Below are positions 13,101-28,100 of a DNA stretch of 64,000 bases, piece by piece (position 1 is the first letter of the stretch; the number at the start of each line of letters is the position of its first letter). The DNA comes from Tretioscincus oriximinensis (Eukaryota > Chordata > Lepidosauria > Squamata > Gymnophthalmidae). The translations under genes were made by a program, and so were the position numbers. Location: contig JAJVDF010000001.1 of the NCBI GenBank assembly GCA_022410635.1, positions 14,593,566-14,657,565 of the forward strand, read 5' to 3'. Below the pieces are notes generated by a model. It made no database searches and was not told the origin of the DNA. It was given only the letters and a program-made list of their open reading frames with translations.

Positions 13101-16100
13101 AGTCAAATAATATATAAATGGGCAGCCAAATGTCTTACCTTGAATTCATCCGAGATCTCTGACACAAAGGAAGAGATCTGCTTCATGAGCCGATCCACGC
13201 TGCTTTCGCTCCCAGTCTTTAGCAGTGTGGTAATGGCCAGTGTGGCGATGCTCCGGTTAGAATCTGTGATCAGGTTTTCTAAGTCCAAATTGCAGGCAGT
13301 TACTGCTGATGGATGTTTCATAGCTACCTGCAGAGAAAATCCCAAGGTGGGAATTTAAAGCTAAATCCTGAAATAAGATACTAAGAATGATGGTTGTAGG
13401 CCTTAAATCCAGCACCCAGTATTCTTCTGATGTGTCAGATTACAAATTCTATCAGCCCCAACCAGCAAAGCTGCTAAAACATTTAATAGGCATCAAATTG
13501 ACAAAGACTAACCTTTCGTGCAAGAAATACAAGGATATCCAAAGCTATGATGGATATCCCCAGAGATTAGGATATTGTGCTTAAAGTTGTTTTATAAAGA
13601 CTCACCTTATTAAGAGTCCTGACTGCAGCATATCTCAGAACAGGTTTGGGAGAACTGCAGAACAGCTGAAGCACTGGAAAAAAGGGGGAAAGTCTCATTG
13701 AGCATCTCAACTTTAAATATTTTTGGGCTTAGGATGGAGATGATGAAAACATGAAACATGTCCCATTGGGTTTGCCCCATGTCCATGTAAACCAACTGTC
13801 TGTTTACACAGTAGCAAACCAGTTGCACAAGGAAATCCATGAGGTCTTGTATGCCAATCGTCAGTTTGCTACATACTGATAGATATTGAAGAAGTTAAGA
13901 TAGTTAAGAAGACCAAAGGCGGTCACACATCAAAAGTGGAAAATGCAAGGCGTACAAATGTAAGCAAAGATTTTCTCAATCTTACTCTTTTACTCTAAGC
14001 TCCACACCAGAATGTATTCTCATTACATAAGAACACAAACTCAGGCCACGACTCATCTTGTTCAGCACCCTGTCTCACACAATGGGCCCTCCACCCACCC
14101 AATTGCTTCTGGGAATCTCAAACAAAAGCTGAAGGCTAAAACCTTCATTTGTTCTCAGATCTTTGCAGTTGGCCATTAAAGGCACCTTGCCTATCTTTTC
14201 AACCAAGAAACAGTATTTAGACATTTGTTCTAGCAACTATTGATAAACCTGGCTTCCATGCATTTACCTAACCTTGGTTGCTTTCCTCACCTTTTCTGGT
14301 TGTGTCCAAGGACCCAAAGAAGAAAAGATAATTCTCCTTGGTGGTTCTAACTTTTCTCCTCATCAGCTGCTTAAAGTGCACAGTGTAGTGTGACAGAGAA
14401 AATACTTTCTCTATCCACCTTTTCCACCTCATGTATAATTTTATGCACTTCAATCAGGTCGCTTCTTAAACATTATTTTTCAAGGTAAAAAGATCCAGGC
14501 ATTGCAAGCTGATTTCATAAAGCAGCATTCCAGCAACTTGGTCATTCTTATTACCATTTTTCTGCACCTTTTCCAATTCCAGTTATCATTCATAAAGCTG
14601 ACAATGGGTGCAGAAGCTGTAAATACAATTGTTTCTGGATGCGACATTTAGTTCCCTTGCTAAAGCAATTTACAACCCTGCTCACCAGAAACAGCCGGCG
14701 CCAGTTCTCTGGCTGTGCAATTTGGAAGATGTATAATGGCAGAAGCAGCTTCATAAATAACCATTTCATGTTTGTTGCGCAAGCAGCTTTCGATGAAGTC
14801 AAAAAGTGGGTTGTCATGTCTGCCGGCAAAAGAGAAGACGGTCTTTATGCAGGTAATGGTCCCACCACCACCCTGGTTTACATCTTCCAGCTCATTTTAG
14901 GAAAGAAAATCTACTTCACCAAATGTCCAAAATGGAATTTTATTGTTTCACTAGGTACTACAGAATCTTATTTTTAAAACAAAAAGGTATTGATGTCTCC
15001 ATTATCTCTACCTCTTCAGTATAATCTTGTAAATGACCTGTCATCTTTTATTATTTTTAGAGGGGAGCTGCATGTATCGAGGGGAAAGGTTTCCCCTGGA
15101 AAGGCATATAAGGATTTTCCAAGGAAAGCATTAGGAGGCCTCTGGAAGACCTTCTGAATTCTCTTTCCTAAGCTAGTAGATGGTATTTGACTGCAACAAC
15201 ACTAGTTCCCTAGTTGGGAACNCTATTCCTGCCATTAGCTCCAAGCACCTTTGGTCACCTATCTGATTTGCATGCTAAAAAGGNGGCTAATGTATCCATT
15301 ACTGGCAATCTAGGACATCATTGCTGAGAACCCTGAAAATGGCCTTTGAGTATGGCTCTTGACTCCCTGTAATAGTTGGAGCCAGTCTCTCCAACTTGGA
15401 GAATACACCTAGGCATTCTTGCCAATAGTCATTGATACACTTGGGCTCTGTGAATTTGTNTAGTCTTTTCTTAAAGCTAATCAGGCTGGTTGCTGTCACC
15501 ACGTCTTCTGGAACTAAATCCCAGTATCACAATGTGGGTGGAAAAAATGTAATTTTGCTCACTGAATTCTAAGTGCTGCTTCAAGTGAAATCGTCTTTTT
15601 CTTTTATACGGGGCAAGGCAAGATGTTTTAGCAGGGCTACGTGCATATACAATTTATAAACTGTTTTCTTTCCAAAAACCTAGTTTTAAAAAATATTCCA
15701 TAAATTGCCTAAATTTTAAAAAGGAAAGTAATAAGAACTCATGGGAGAACAAAGTAAAGTCTGGCTTTTGAAAAATCTGAGGGAGTGGGGCTTTTGATGG
15801 CCTTTGATTGGGCCACATTCTGACAGTTTGGAGGCATATATAAGCTGGACTTAGCACAATTAATGTAAAAATGTAGTGAATGTACTAACACCATTAAAAC
15901 TAGAAAACAAGTCCTAAAACATCCTAGTATTTAATTTGAAAACCTTTTTGTGAGTTTTGGTTTCTGATTAGTCTTTTTCTTTTCATGTCAAACCTTTGCA
16001 GCGTAATTGCTTTCAATTGTAATTTTATTCATACAATACTGTGTATAATAATGTCTTTTGGTCATGATCAAATAAATTTAAGTGTTTATAGAAAACACGA

Positions 16101-19100
16101 GAGCACTCTCTAAAACAGAACTAATCACTGTTAACTAAGACTCTTTGGCTCTTCTTCAAGTTTCATTTGCCCCTTCAGCATTTCTGGTGACTATTTACTG
16201 GCTGTGTTTAAGATTTGTATGAACCAATGTATCTTTGAGAATGTTCTGGTTAATGTTTCATGGCGCATGTAATATTCATTATTTACTATTCATTCATACA
16301 GGTTTTTGGAAAAGTCAGGTTCTTGTATCTTGTGGAGAGTGAAAAGAACACCACAATTTCATATTTTCCTGTGTGGTGGTGTTCTTGGGTCTGGGAGGTA
16401 AGGCATGCCTCTAACAATGTTTAATCCTGGTAGATCCAGCCAGAAGTGACAGAAAGATCCTGCCCACTAAGAAGTGTTAAAGACCCACCTGGCCTGCCAG
16501 GGAGGGAGACTAGGATGAATCGCTGTCCAAAACATGCTTCTACTATGACTAGAACTGCAGGATTAATGGAAATCCAACTTATATTTTGTAAACGTGAAAG
16601 AGGAGCTCCACATGTCCGCTTCACAAACACCTTGCACTGAAGCCCTGTTAAAGAAGGCCATTGAGGGCGATCTTGTAGAATGAGCCCAGATGGGACCTAG
16701 AAGGGGCTTGCGTGCTGAGGCATAAGCAATCTTAATTGTTTTCACCAGCCAGGATGAAAGGCTTAGGCTTATCTGGGAAATCTCTGGGAAACAAGAGGAA
16801 AAGGGAATCCGACTTCCTGGAGCTCTTCATCCTTTAAATGTAAGTCAGGACAGTCCTTTTAACATCCAACACGTGTCAGCAAGGCTCTTTAGCACAAGTG
16901 GGATTGGGACAGAAGGATGGAAGGAAAAGCTCTTGACTGGCATGGAACTTGGAGGACACCTTAGGGCAAAAGGAAGGGTCTGTGTGTAGGACCAGCGCAT
17001 CACTTGTCTTTTGCAGATACTGCAACTGGATAGACAGGACCACCACTTCCAACACCCTATGGGAGGACACTATCGCTGTAAGAAACACTGTCTTATGGGT
17101 GAGGTGCAATAGAGAGGCAGACTCAAGAGGCTCAAAGGGAGTGGCTGTAAGAGCCTGCAGGACCAAGTGGACCCTCCAAAAGGAGAACTTGTGTGGGACC
17201 GGTGGTTCCTTGGCCTTAACACCATTCAGTAATCTGTGAATATGTTAATGGGTAGAAAGATGCAACCTCTCCTGATGTCGAGAATGGCAGTGATGGCAGC
17301 CAGATGTCACCCAAGAGTGGATGATTTCAACCCCAAATTTACCTCCCTTTGAAGAAACACAAAGACCTCTTCTGGGGAAGCCTGGAAGAGGTCATACTCT
17401 GTAGGTGGAGAAGCCAGAGGAAAGCACTTGGTCAGGTGCGAAACATGCGACTACCAGCAGAGGGAGATCGCAGTTGTCAGTGATGTGATCTGCATAAGAT
17501 AAGAGAGGGCCCACTGCAAGTCCTTGAAGTGAATCTTGGCCCATGGAACAATCTCATAAATTTGCCGAGAAGACAGATGGCCAATTGTGGTCTAAGGCCT
17601 GACACCGAGCAGCATGGGCAGCCGAGATTGAGATATCTAAGACGCTGGTTGGGTCTGGGGAGGTAGAGTCAGCCCTAGTGTCAAAGAAGGCCCTAAATAT
17701 GTGATCACCTGTGAGGGTGTCAAGGACTTTAAAAGCACTGCAAGGTCTGGGTAGTGTCTTGAATGGCCTGATGGTATGATGGGGCAGCAATAAAAAATCA
17801 TCTAAATAGATGAAGATGACTACTCCCTCGGCCCCTAGGACCGTCAGGACTGCAGCTACAACCTTGATAAAGATCCATGGGGAGCTAGACAATCCAAAAG
17901 GTAACATGCAGAATTGGAATTCATCGCCCCCTACTGCAAACCTGAAGTACTGTTGGGATGGTGGGTGAAGATAAGCATTCTCCAGGTCAATGGATGTGAG
18001 AAAGTAGCTTGGTGCTATGGCTGCTCTGATTGAGCTAATGGTCTCCATCTTGAACTACTAACAACGCATAAACAGGTTAATGTATCAGAAGTTTAGAATA
18101 AGCCTTTTCTTCACAGCAAGGAGGAAAGGGGAAAATCCCCGGCCCCTCTCAGGTTCTGGCACAGGTTCAATGGCATGGAAGTATAGAAGCTGCTTGAATA
18201 CACAAACTAGGGTCTGTTTGGAAGCAGTGTCTCTCTTAGAAGGGATAGATTGGATGAACTGAGGCCAGGGAGCAAAGTCCAGTTCTAGGCCATATCCCTG
18301 GGCAACAACCTGGAGCACATTGGAAGCCTCCCACTGAAGTGAAAATTGAGTCGGTGTTAGTGAGGAGAGGTTGTTAATATCGCCCATAGGGACGAAAGAA
18401 GTAGGATCTGCCCTGGCCCTGCTGGCGCTGTTGAAGGGTACGATATTTAAGGGCACAGTACTGAAAGGAGCAAAAGGCAAATCTCTACGGATGAAAATGT
18501 GGCGTAGGAAAAAAGTAGCTTCTCCTGAAAAAAGGATAGCATCCACCTTTACCTTCTGCTTTGTCCAGCAGGTTCTTCGCCTCAGCCACAACATTTTTCA
18601 TTTTGATGTAGCTGAAAAGGAGGCCTGACACAAAAGGAACAGAGGCGAGCTTGGACTTAGATTGGGTATCTCCGTTCCACAGGTGAAGCCACAGGGCACT
18701 GCAAGTAGTAACGCTAAAAGCCATAGCCCTGTCATTGACAGTCATAGTATCCAGGGCTACATCCACCAAGAGGGCCATCATTCTCTTAATGAACTTCAAG
18801 AGCTGGACTGGAAAAGGGGCCAGATATGGCTCCATCATGAGCAGCTCTGTTCATCGGAGCCTGACACAAGCAAAGGTAGACATCTGGGCAGCAGCCCAAG
18901 TAGATAACACGAGACCTTCAAAGATACAGATTAGGAGGCTCTCCATTTTTTTGTCCTTGTCATGAAGCTGACTGTCAGCAGATGTAGACGTAGAAGTCTG
19001 GGTGATAAGTGAGGATACCTCAGAGTCCACCTTAGGAACCTCCCGTCTACTTTCTCCCTCATGTCTGGGTCAAACATCTTCCTCATGAGAAAGGGGAGGC

Positions 19101-22100
19101 AGATTGCCTTAGAAGGCTTGTCCCATTCCCTTTTTGGAATGACCTTCAAAGGTTCTGGAAAAGGAGAAACTGATGCAGGTGCGTATGGAGTCTTCATAAG
19201 ATTATTAAACTGGGCTCTAAGTTCTGCAGACATCTGTTCCTCTGGCTAGATAGTGAAAACCTTGTCCATAACCATGGCAAAGAGGTCAGGTAGTAAAAGC
19301 CAGGAGGAGGCCTCTTTCCTGAAAAGGTCCCTATTCTCCTGTGATTTCCTGTCATCTGCAGAAAACCAGTCCTGTAAGCGATGTGCTTCACCATCAGAAT
19401 CCAGGTCAAAGTCCCCATGTGCGAAATCTGAAGGCATCTAGGAAGAGAAGTCATTCTCTGGGGGAGGCTTGAGGTGTTTGGACTTCCTGGATGCCTTCCA
19501 TGGTAGGACAGGACTTGGTAGCAGCAGTTCCTGCTTTCATGGATCTTCGGCCTAGTGATCCACCAACCTAGGCTTCCTTCAAGGGAGCTGCATCACCAAA
19601 TCTGAATGTGGTAGNTGAAGAAAACAGCACAGAGAAGCCTTGTTGTGCTCTAGGGCTTCTTTCAGTGAGCNGTCACCCTTAGACAACGCAGTAACTCCAT
19701 CTTCTCCTCCACTCCCTCAACTCTGGATAGGGGGGCATGTTTATGGTCCACCCAAACTTTAGTCGAGGCTTTTTGGCATGGAGTAGGCCACGTCTCTGAG
19801 GAAAAAGAGGCTGAGCGCTTCTTCTGCCAAGGCAGAAGCCTTGGTGGGATGGCGCGAATCTGNGGAGGAGAATGTTGAAGAGTTCCTGGTCGANGAAACA
19901 ATCCTCTTCCTGGGCTGCNGTTTACTTCATGAGCAAAGAGAAGGCCCAGAATCCAAGCCAAAAAAGGTAAGAAACTGCGATTGGNACGTAAAGGGAGGGA
20001 TCTGAAGTAGTCCTCCACCACCAGTCAAATCTCACTCCAGCCGAGCAGGGGGATACAGAGCTGTCTCATCTGCTGCGCACACCCCCTCTTCTATCAGTTC
20101 TCCCTCATTCTCACCACTCTGGGAGGAGGCTTGAGCCACCTGGCTGGAGCAGGGTAGGTGCTCCACCTGCTCCTCACAGTGCTGCCACCCCGGCAACCGC
20201 TGTCATGGGTGATGCAGGGGCCTTTGACAGTGCCCTAATAACACCTGAGGTGACAGACACAAAGGCCTCAATCTCCCCTGAGAAAGGGGCGTCCACTTAA
20301 TAACTTACAGTCCCAAGAAAGATCTGCCAGGGTGCTCGCTCTGGAAGAAACTACAGGCAAGAAAGGAAAGATGATGGGTGGGCCCCGCCAGGTGAATTTT
20401 TAAAACTTCTTAATGGGCGGGGCTTTTCCGTTGCTTCCAGCTGAATGTACAAGGATTAACCCATTGTTAGAGGCATGCCTTATCTCCTAGACCCGGAGAA
20501 TATGCATTTCTTATTTGGATGAATTTTTTTAAATCTAAGAGTGCTTCTTGGACATTCTTATAGATTGTGCAGGAGGTTGTGAATATCCGCCATGTTCTTT
20601 TCTGACATTTCACACTTTAATTGGTGAGATGGTATTCCTGCCCTCAGAAGAAGTAGATAATAGACTATCAATTAAAACAGCTGCAACCAGTTACTATATG
20701 CTGCCATGAACAAGCCAATTACNAAAGCACAAATCCCAATGACACATTAACCAAAACAAGAGTGGGAAGCCTTTGCCAGTCCTTGAGGTTCATGTGGAAA
20801 CCTCTGTGAACTAACAGGTAATCTTTGAAAATCTTTTTTGTAAATGAAGCAGTGCCTCAACTTTAGTTGCCACAAAAGGCAATTAAAGACAGTGGTCCTC
20901 TTGGGACCTCATCAAACCTCAAGTAGCCTACCCTTCCTCAGATTCTTTCAGCAACCGACTGGCAATCCGAATCAGCATGCAGTAGGCAAACTGGGATTTC
21001 AATCCAGATTTTGTGAATTTATTCAGCATCTTGGAAACAGCAAGGCGGTCAGTCTTCCTGAGATGATAAAGCAATCCCAAGGCGTGATACTGGCAAACAA
21101 GAATAAAAAGGGAAGGAAGGAAGAAAAAACACCATCACTACTTTGCTAAATTGCATCAGATGTTAATGCTCTTCAGAGTGTCTTTAGTATTTGAATTGGA
21201 TTAATGACATCACCTCTGCAAAGTTAGGCATGACTGTTTGGTCATCTTTAACTTCAAGAGACAGAACAATCAATGGTGACAAGGAAAGGCAATGAACTAC
21301 TATTCAACATTTTAGAAATTGAAGGTTTAAGTAGACAGACAGCCATAAGGACACAAAGAGTCTCATACAATAGCCCATCAACTACATTCAGGGGAAAGTA
21401 TGGGTTTGGTATCTAGACATCAATTCTAGTAGCCATTGATACAACTATCCCCCTTGGATTAAGCGATCTTGCATGATCTGCTAACAACTCTATCTCATAC
21501 AGTGCCCCAAACCACAAAATTTATATGCTTCCCAAGGCAATCAAGTATATAATAAACATTATAGTATATATTTGCTATTATGTGCCTAAATATATACAAT
21601 CTCAAAAGTGAACAATATGAAAGAACAGACAAATACAAGCATACATAACAATATACGGTAATTATTATGTTTCGGGTGCCTAAAAAGATGGGCTGTGTAG
21701 GGAAAAAAAACACATACGCTAGAAAAACCTAGCATCCCAAACAGTCTAATGATATATAAGTAATAGTAATTGTGATGACTCCTGGGTGGAAGATGGTATC
21801 TCAAAATGATCTGGGAGATAAGACATGGGCTGTATTTAGAAAAAAGATGAATCTTGGCATACAAAGTCCATCAGCGAAGCTGGAACGATTTCCATGTGCT
21901 TACAAAGTTGTATTGTTCACTTTTGAGATTGTATATATTTAGGCACATAAGATCAAATATATATATTATAGTGCTTATATATATTTGATTGCCTTGAGAA
22001 ACATAAGATTTTGGGGGTTTAGGACATTTTATTCTGTTTCCCCATATTTTTCATTGATTCATACAGTGTTCCACTAATTGCTTCTGGGCATTCCCAAGCA

Positions 22101-25100
22101 GACTAACATCACAGAGCCATATATTTTATCATAGGTCAGGTGGGTCCCAGTCTACAATTCTATTCCTCTCCTACATAAAATTATATAGGAGAGGAATTTT
22201 ATGTCCTCACCTTCATTAATCAATTGCAATTATGTGTTCTAGATGAGCATAGAGAACACAAATCCCAAATAGTCATTGGCATGTGGAATTTACTTCCAGA
22301 AGAGTTGGAGGTAACTAGCAGCCTGGATAGCTTTAGACCAGATTAGACAAGTTTATGGACATCAAGGGTATAAATAGCTACTATGGTGAAACTTTTGAAA
22401 CTGCCTCCAGGATGGAGCACCAGGCAGTACTCCTGAAATATTTGCAGGGAGTTAAGAACAAGGGAAGATTTTGCCTTCTTCTGTTCAGACTGCCCAGGGA
22501 CAATTGGTGGGCTACTGTGTGAGACAGAATGCTGGACTTCGACCCGATTTGGCAGGGCTCCTCATGGTCACCTCTCCTCTTCGCATACATACCTGTACCA
22601 TGACGTTATCACTGGATGCAGCTTCCTGGGCTTCATTGATCCACCGTTTAACTACATCAAAGTTAATTTTCACCATGTGCTGTAAAGAGTAGTCAATCAT
22701 CAGTTCCACTGACCAGGACCTCAGAAACATATTTTCTTTCTTTTCTTTTGCAGAAGGCAGTATTGTTTATATTCTGAACATCCACGTGAACCAATTGGAT
22801 TATATATTTCTCAAAATATTTGCTGTGATCTGTTATGGAGTGTTTTGGAAGTGCACGCTTAATTTTTTAAAAAGCAATTCAAATTTCAGTTCTACATAAA
22901 TGTGTTCTTTAAAATCTGAGTCAGAATGGAACAGTTCAGAAACATGACAAGGTTAGGCTATTCAATCTGCCTCTAAGAGTTCAGAGAGAGAGAAAAAATC
23001 TATTTAGACTTTTTATTTTCCAAACAATTAGAGCTTTCACTTCTCCTAGCAAGTACTACAAAGGTCAGAATGGATAGAGATGCTTGAGCATTTGCATGTG
23101 TTCGGGCATTAGGGAACATCAGGTGATCCTTATGGAAGAATGAGTTTAGCAAAGGCCTGGCACCAGTTCAGCTCGGAGCTGCAAAGCGGTATTAGTGTGG
23201 GAATAAGGAAAAAATGAACACCAATCCTTAATAGGCTTTAACAAACTTAGGGACACCACCAATAAAGCAATTCATAATGCAAGCAACGCAGGATCAACTC
23301 TTTTGGAAAGGTCACACACATTCTGAACAGAAATTGCTGTTTGGGTGTGTGAATATATCTATGTTGTTCGATATTACTAAGTGTTGTGGTTGGCTGCAGT
23401 CTGATTCTATAGGTCAATTAATGTAGCTTTCTTGGCAGAAATACAGAAGTGATTTTTACTGCCCATTACTTTCAGGGTAGGGATCAAATCAGCAATTCTC
23501 AACTTTCAAGGCCATTTGTTCTAACATTGAGCTACAGCCATTCCCAGATCCATTGGCTCCACTGCCCCCTTTTCCACTTCATGAAGGCCTGGAGGCCAAC
23601 GAATGTCCAAATTGGCTCAGGAAAGTTTTCCCTTACTTCTAAGTATTTTTTGCCCATGAGCTATAATTTACTTATTTACTTATTTACTTATTTANTTANT
23701 TANTTANTTATTTANTTACTTACTTACTTACTTACTTATTTTAACCCCCATCTCTCAGCTACTTTGGGTTTTATAATAATAACACCCCCCCCCAATTGAT
23801 ATCTTCTTTAATATTACTGGTATATTTTGACTAAATATGGCCTTACATGCTACCAAATCTGAGTAGCACAGGACACATATGTGACTGTTCTAAATTACGA
23901 TCCATTTTGTACTGGAATATATCATAAACAGAGAAGGTACAAAAGTAAAACTACAGTATTAGCAAACCGAAGGCGTTCAGGACCTCTATATTATCCTCAA
24001 GCCAATGAATCCTATCGAGAGACATCAAAGATGCTTTTCGACTTACCAAGGAAGACACCAGTGCTGAACTGGACACGCTGGGCACTTTATCGACAATGGC
24101 CTGTTTCATGTATCTCTCAATGGCCTGCAACATTGTTCCCTAGGACAACAAAGAGAGCATGAGTAAAACAATTGCCTTATACAAACTGTGTCTGTAAATG
24201 ACTCCCATAGAACAAAGAGAAGGTACTTTATATAGAACCAGAACACTGAATAACCAGTGTCAATTATGTCACTGAAAGAACCTTCCAGTTACTTTGTAAA
24301 AATAATTTATTAAACCCATAGCACATTACTTGTATGGGAGATTCATAAGTGAATCTCTTGTGATAATTCTGTGCAATTTTATAATGCATTATCTTATTAT
24401 ACTTGCAATTTTATAATGCATTATTTTATTACTATAATGCAATTTTTAGAAGGGGGTTGTTTTTAATATGCTGTGTTTTTATTGTCAATCACCCTGGGAC
24501 CTTCAGGTACAGGGCGGTATAAAATGTAAATAAAATAAATAAATAAACTTTGTATTAAGTGATTTCATAACTATGTTTTGTACTGCATGGGTTTTTCCTT
24601 GTTTTTTATAGCATTTTTTCCTGTAATACTCCTGTATTGTTAACTGCTTTGAGCAATTTTATTTTGAAAATGCAGTGTGTAAATAGAAATTGAGCATTAA
24701 CATTTTACTGTTTATTATCCAGCTAATTAAGAATTTTTCTCAAGAATGTCTATTGGTTTCATTTCAGGAAGTATAGCTAGAATTGGTCTCCATATCTTTG
24801 TGAATTCTCATCCACAGTTGCTATCTTTATTTTACTTTTTGCTCATTTATTGTATTATTAATAACAATATCCTTTATTCTCTTAAACCATGATTCTTGAG
24901 ATGAATTGTCAGCAAATATCAAATTCTGAACTAATTGATACTGGGTAGTATATCATATGCAATGCAATGTTTCAGTATTGGAAAAAGTTAACTTAAGATG
25001 TGAAAAACCATGGCATTTAGGGGTTATTCTGATACAAATATAGAGATATAATCAAATGTAATTTTNCATTTGATTAACTATCAGAAGAAACATCTGTTTG

Positions 25101-28100
25101 TTCAGTTCATTGACAAACAAATCACTCAAACTCCAGGAGTTTATGTTTAAACACACTCGCAAACATGAATATATAGGTTTTGGTTTTAAAAAGGCCCTTT
25201 TCAATAAAAGGCTGTGAAATGAACTGTGGGGCTGAACAAATATCTAAAGGTAGATATGCCTTAAGATTTGCCAGATGAGAGCTTCTTAATAGTGCCACCC
25301 CCTTCAGCAATTAAGGGAGAGGGGTAGCACGAAAGGGTCTTATCAGTAATATCCACCAAATTAATGAATAGTCTCCCCTCTGAGATGAGTTTCACAGCCT
25401 CTACATGACTTTCACGACAGGTGAAGAAACAGCTCTTTACCTTGGCCTATGTAGGTACTGTTGCATTTATGCCTTGAGACCTTTGGATAGAGGGTGAAGT
25501 AGAAATTAAAATAAATAAAATGGGGAGCCCAGTAAGACAACCTTAACTACTGCATATTTCTTCAGATCCAAGGTTTGAAGCAAACAGGCAGGACTTTTGA
25601 AATACCATTTGCAGGGAGTCGCGAACAGGAGCAGCATACTTTGCTTTCCTCTGTTCGGACTGCCCAGGTGCATCTGGTGGGCCTTTGTGTGACACAGAAT
25701 GCTGGACTCGATGGGCTGTGGCCTGATCCAGTATGGCTCTTCTTATGTTCTTATGTTCTTATGTTATCAGCAGCTGAAAATGCTGCCCTTCACTAAGGAT
25801 ACAGCAAGAAGGTCTGAGAGTGACAGTTAGGATGGTGAGCCCATTTCCAGGCATGCAATCTAGGGAGAATTCCTGATTTGGGGGAAAACTTCCAAGTGCA
25901 ACTTTTCCTTTGGGTTTTGGTACCTACATCGGTGATCCTACAGAGCGCTCTAATGGCCGGGCCTCGGTACACATCCTCTTTCCCAGTCATGTCTTTGGTC
26001 AGGCTAGAACAGTTCAGAGAAGATTTTGTTAGTTAATTCAAAAGGCTTAGCCCAAACCAATACTCACAACATGATATAATGAGATATATGTGAAAGCTGA
26101 ATTGCACAGCACTTTCCTGTGAAGCCAGAACCTTCTATCCACCCAAAACCAGGAGTTAGATATCTAAGAAAGATACTGTTCATACATCCTGTGATGGTTT
26201 GGAGTATGAGAATTTTATTATTATATCTGTAAGACATTCACAGCTTTTTGTAATAAATGGTGTAATATGGATAGACAAGTAGATAAGGACTGTGGTTGTG
26301 GGTTGAAAGGCAGAGCAGCAGTAGAAAGAAGGCAAAAGAGGCAGATGGCTCATTGTGGCAGAGAAAGACAGATGGCTGGGCAATGGTATAGCAGACCTGA
26401 GGAGGAGGAGGAGAACAAGGAGACATTGAAAACAACTATAAAGATTTGATGCTAGAAGAAGGACAATGGTGAATGGAAAGAAGAAATTGTTGTTTAACAT
26501 ATGACTGTGTAGGAACAGAGACTCTTATGGGCATGAGATGGTAGTGGTGGGAGATTTTAAAAGCTGCGAATAGACTAGCAATAGATAAATGTAACCTTGG
26601 CAAGGAAGGATTAGTTAGAGTTTGTTAAAGTACTCTTTTTGTAAATAAATGTATTGTCACATACTAAAAGCTAGTTGTGGAAATTCCTGGACATAGTAGC
26701 ATCTCCAAATGATTGTCTAAAAAAAGAAAGAACCCATCACAGACCACAACACTTGTACCTGCTGGTGACAATGATGACATCCTCTGAAATGTTGGCCATC
26801 TCTTTGATTGTCAAATAGCACATTCTCCGTAAGGTTTGCTGAGGAAAGAGAAAGATTAAAAGACAATGTTGAGAATTATCCATAGGACTACAAAGACTTA
26901 TCAAAAGGGGAGAATAGGATCCCCAATTTAAAATTAAAGACAAGTGGCAACTTCTCAAGGCAAAATGAGTCTTCTCAAAGGATGACGAGATATTATTAAA
27001 ATAATCCATAACATGCCTTACCATTCCTTAGAAGGGCATATTGTGGAAGTCAGTAATGATGTTTGAGACTTCTAATAAAAATACACAAAAGCAGAAACAG
27101 CCCAAGACAATCGCTCCATATCAAGTTTCCAGCAATCCATGCCCAGATTCAGATTAACTCATGCACTGCTGAAAAAAGCATCATACACTGGCTTTCCCTT
27201 ATCTCTACGGCTTTACAGCCAGAAAAGGCAGGCCTCTAATATCATCATCTAAAAGCCCAGAGTATTGGTGAGAGATTAAAAGCCCAGAGATGCTGGTGAA
27301 TCTGGTTTTGTTCTGGCCTCTGACAAACCTGAACAGAATAAGGTGGCTTGGAAGTAGAACTCAGAAAGAGGGAGAATTTAAACCTTCCCCCACACATCTA
27401 TCATTCACTCTTTCTCTTCTGCATATAAAGATATAGACTTACAGCAGGGAGATTCACACAATCCCCTTCTCCCTTTGAACTGACACATCTCTAGCCCTTA
27501 GACAGACCACCACTGTCCTCAGGGGCAATACACATCCATCTCAACAGCCAAGCTATTTTTGGTGGTGTTTTTTCCCCATCTTACTCCAGAAATAGGATAA
27601 TGAAAAGATTGAAAAGCACTAGAAACTCACATCATTTGACTGGAATAACCGTGTCATTGCAAAGAAGGCTTCTGTGGCTTCTGTGGTCCCAAAGTGTTCA
27701 CCCTGGAACAGAACAGCAACAATGTTTTTTGAGACATTAATTTGGCAGATATTCGAAGTCAACAAATCAGAAAAGACAAAATAAATTACACTAAACCTTT
27801 TTGGTACGTTTATCGTGGTAGGTCCCAAGGCTTATACAAAGTGATATCTCATAGAGCCTTCTCAGGTCACATGGCTAGGATTTCTGGCAGTGGAAGAGAC
27901 TCCAAAAAGAGATCAAGCAGGCCAGCTGAATGGACCATTTCTAATGAAAGCTCTTTTAGAAAACCATCTAAATGGGGGCTGAATACAAGGATGAAAAATA
28001 TACTCAGGCAAAGGACATAAGAACATAAAAGAAGTCATGCTGGATCATGGCACAGTCCACATAAGCCAGCATCTTGTCACATGCAGTGGCCCACCAACTG

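Larger units (their letters stand above)
16387..20500 (-). mobile_element. DIRS-type retrotransposon (tyrosine-recombinase retroelement), degenerate
   Basis: In COPG2 intron 9. About 110-bp inverted terminal repeats lie at roughly 16387-16495 and 20390-20500 (shared ggcatgcctctaacaatg, ttaatcct, aagaagt). The minus strand reads a gag-like stretch (about 19440-18480), DIRS reverse transcriptase (18594-17554), then tyrosine recombinase (about 17166 to 16563). At 4.1 kb it is shorter than the roughly 6 kb I recall for full DIRS elements. The RNase H region seems largely deleted, and frames are broken. Confidence 0.88.

Noticed and set aside
13074..13358. Plus-strand ORF antisense to exon 12
   Set aside because: Shadow of the COPG2 coding exon.
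17554..18594. Possible host gene in COPG2 intron 9
   Set aside because: The motifs (YLDD, LPFGLSS) and the flanking inverted repeats identify a DIRS retrotransposon.
23671..23742. Apparent protein repeat (LLTYLLTY)
   Set aside because: It is translation of a tetranucleotide microsatellite.
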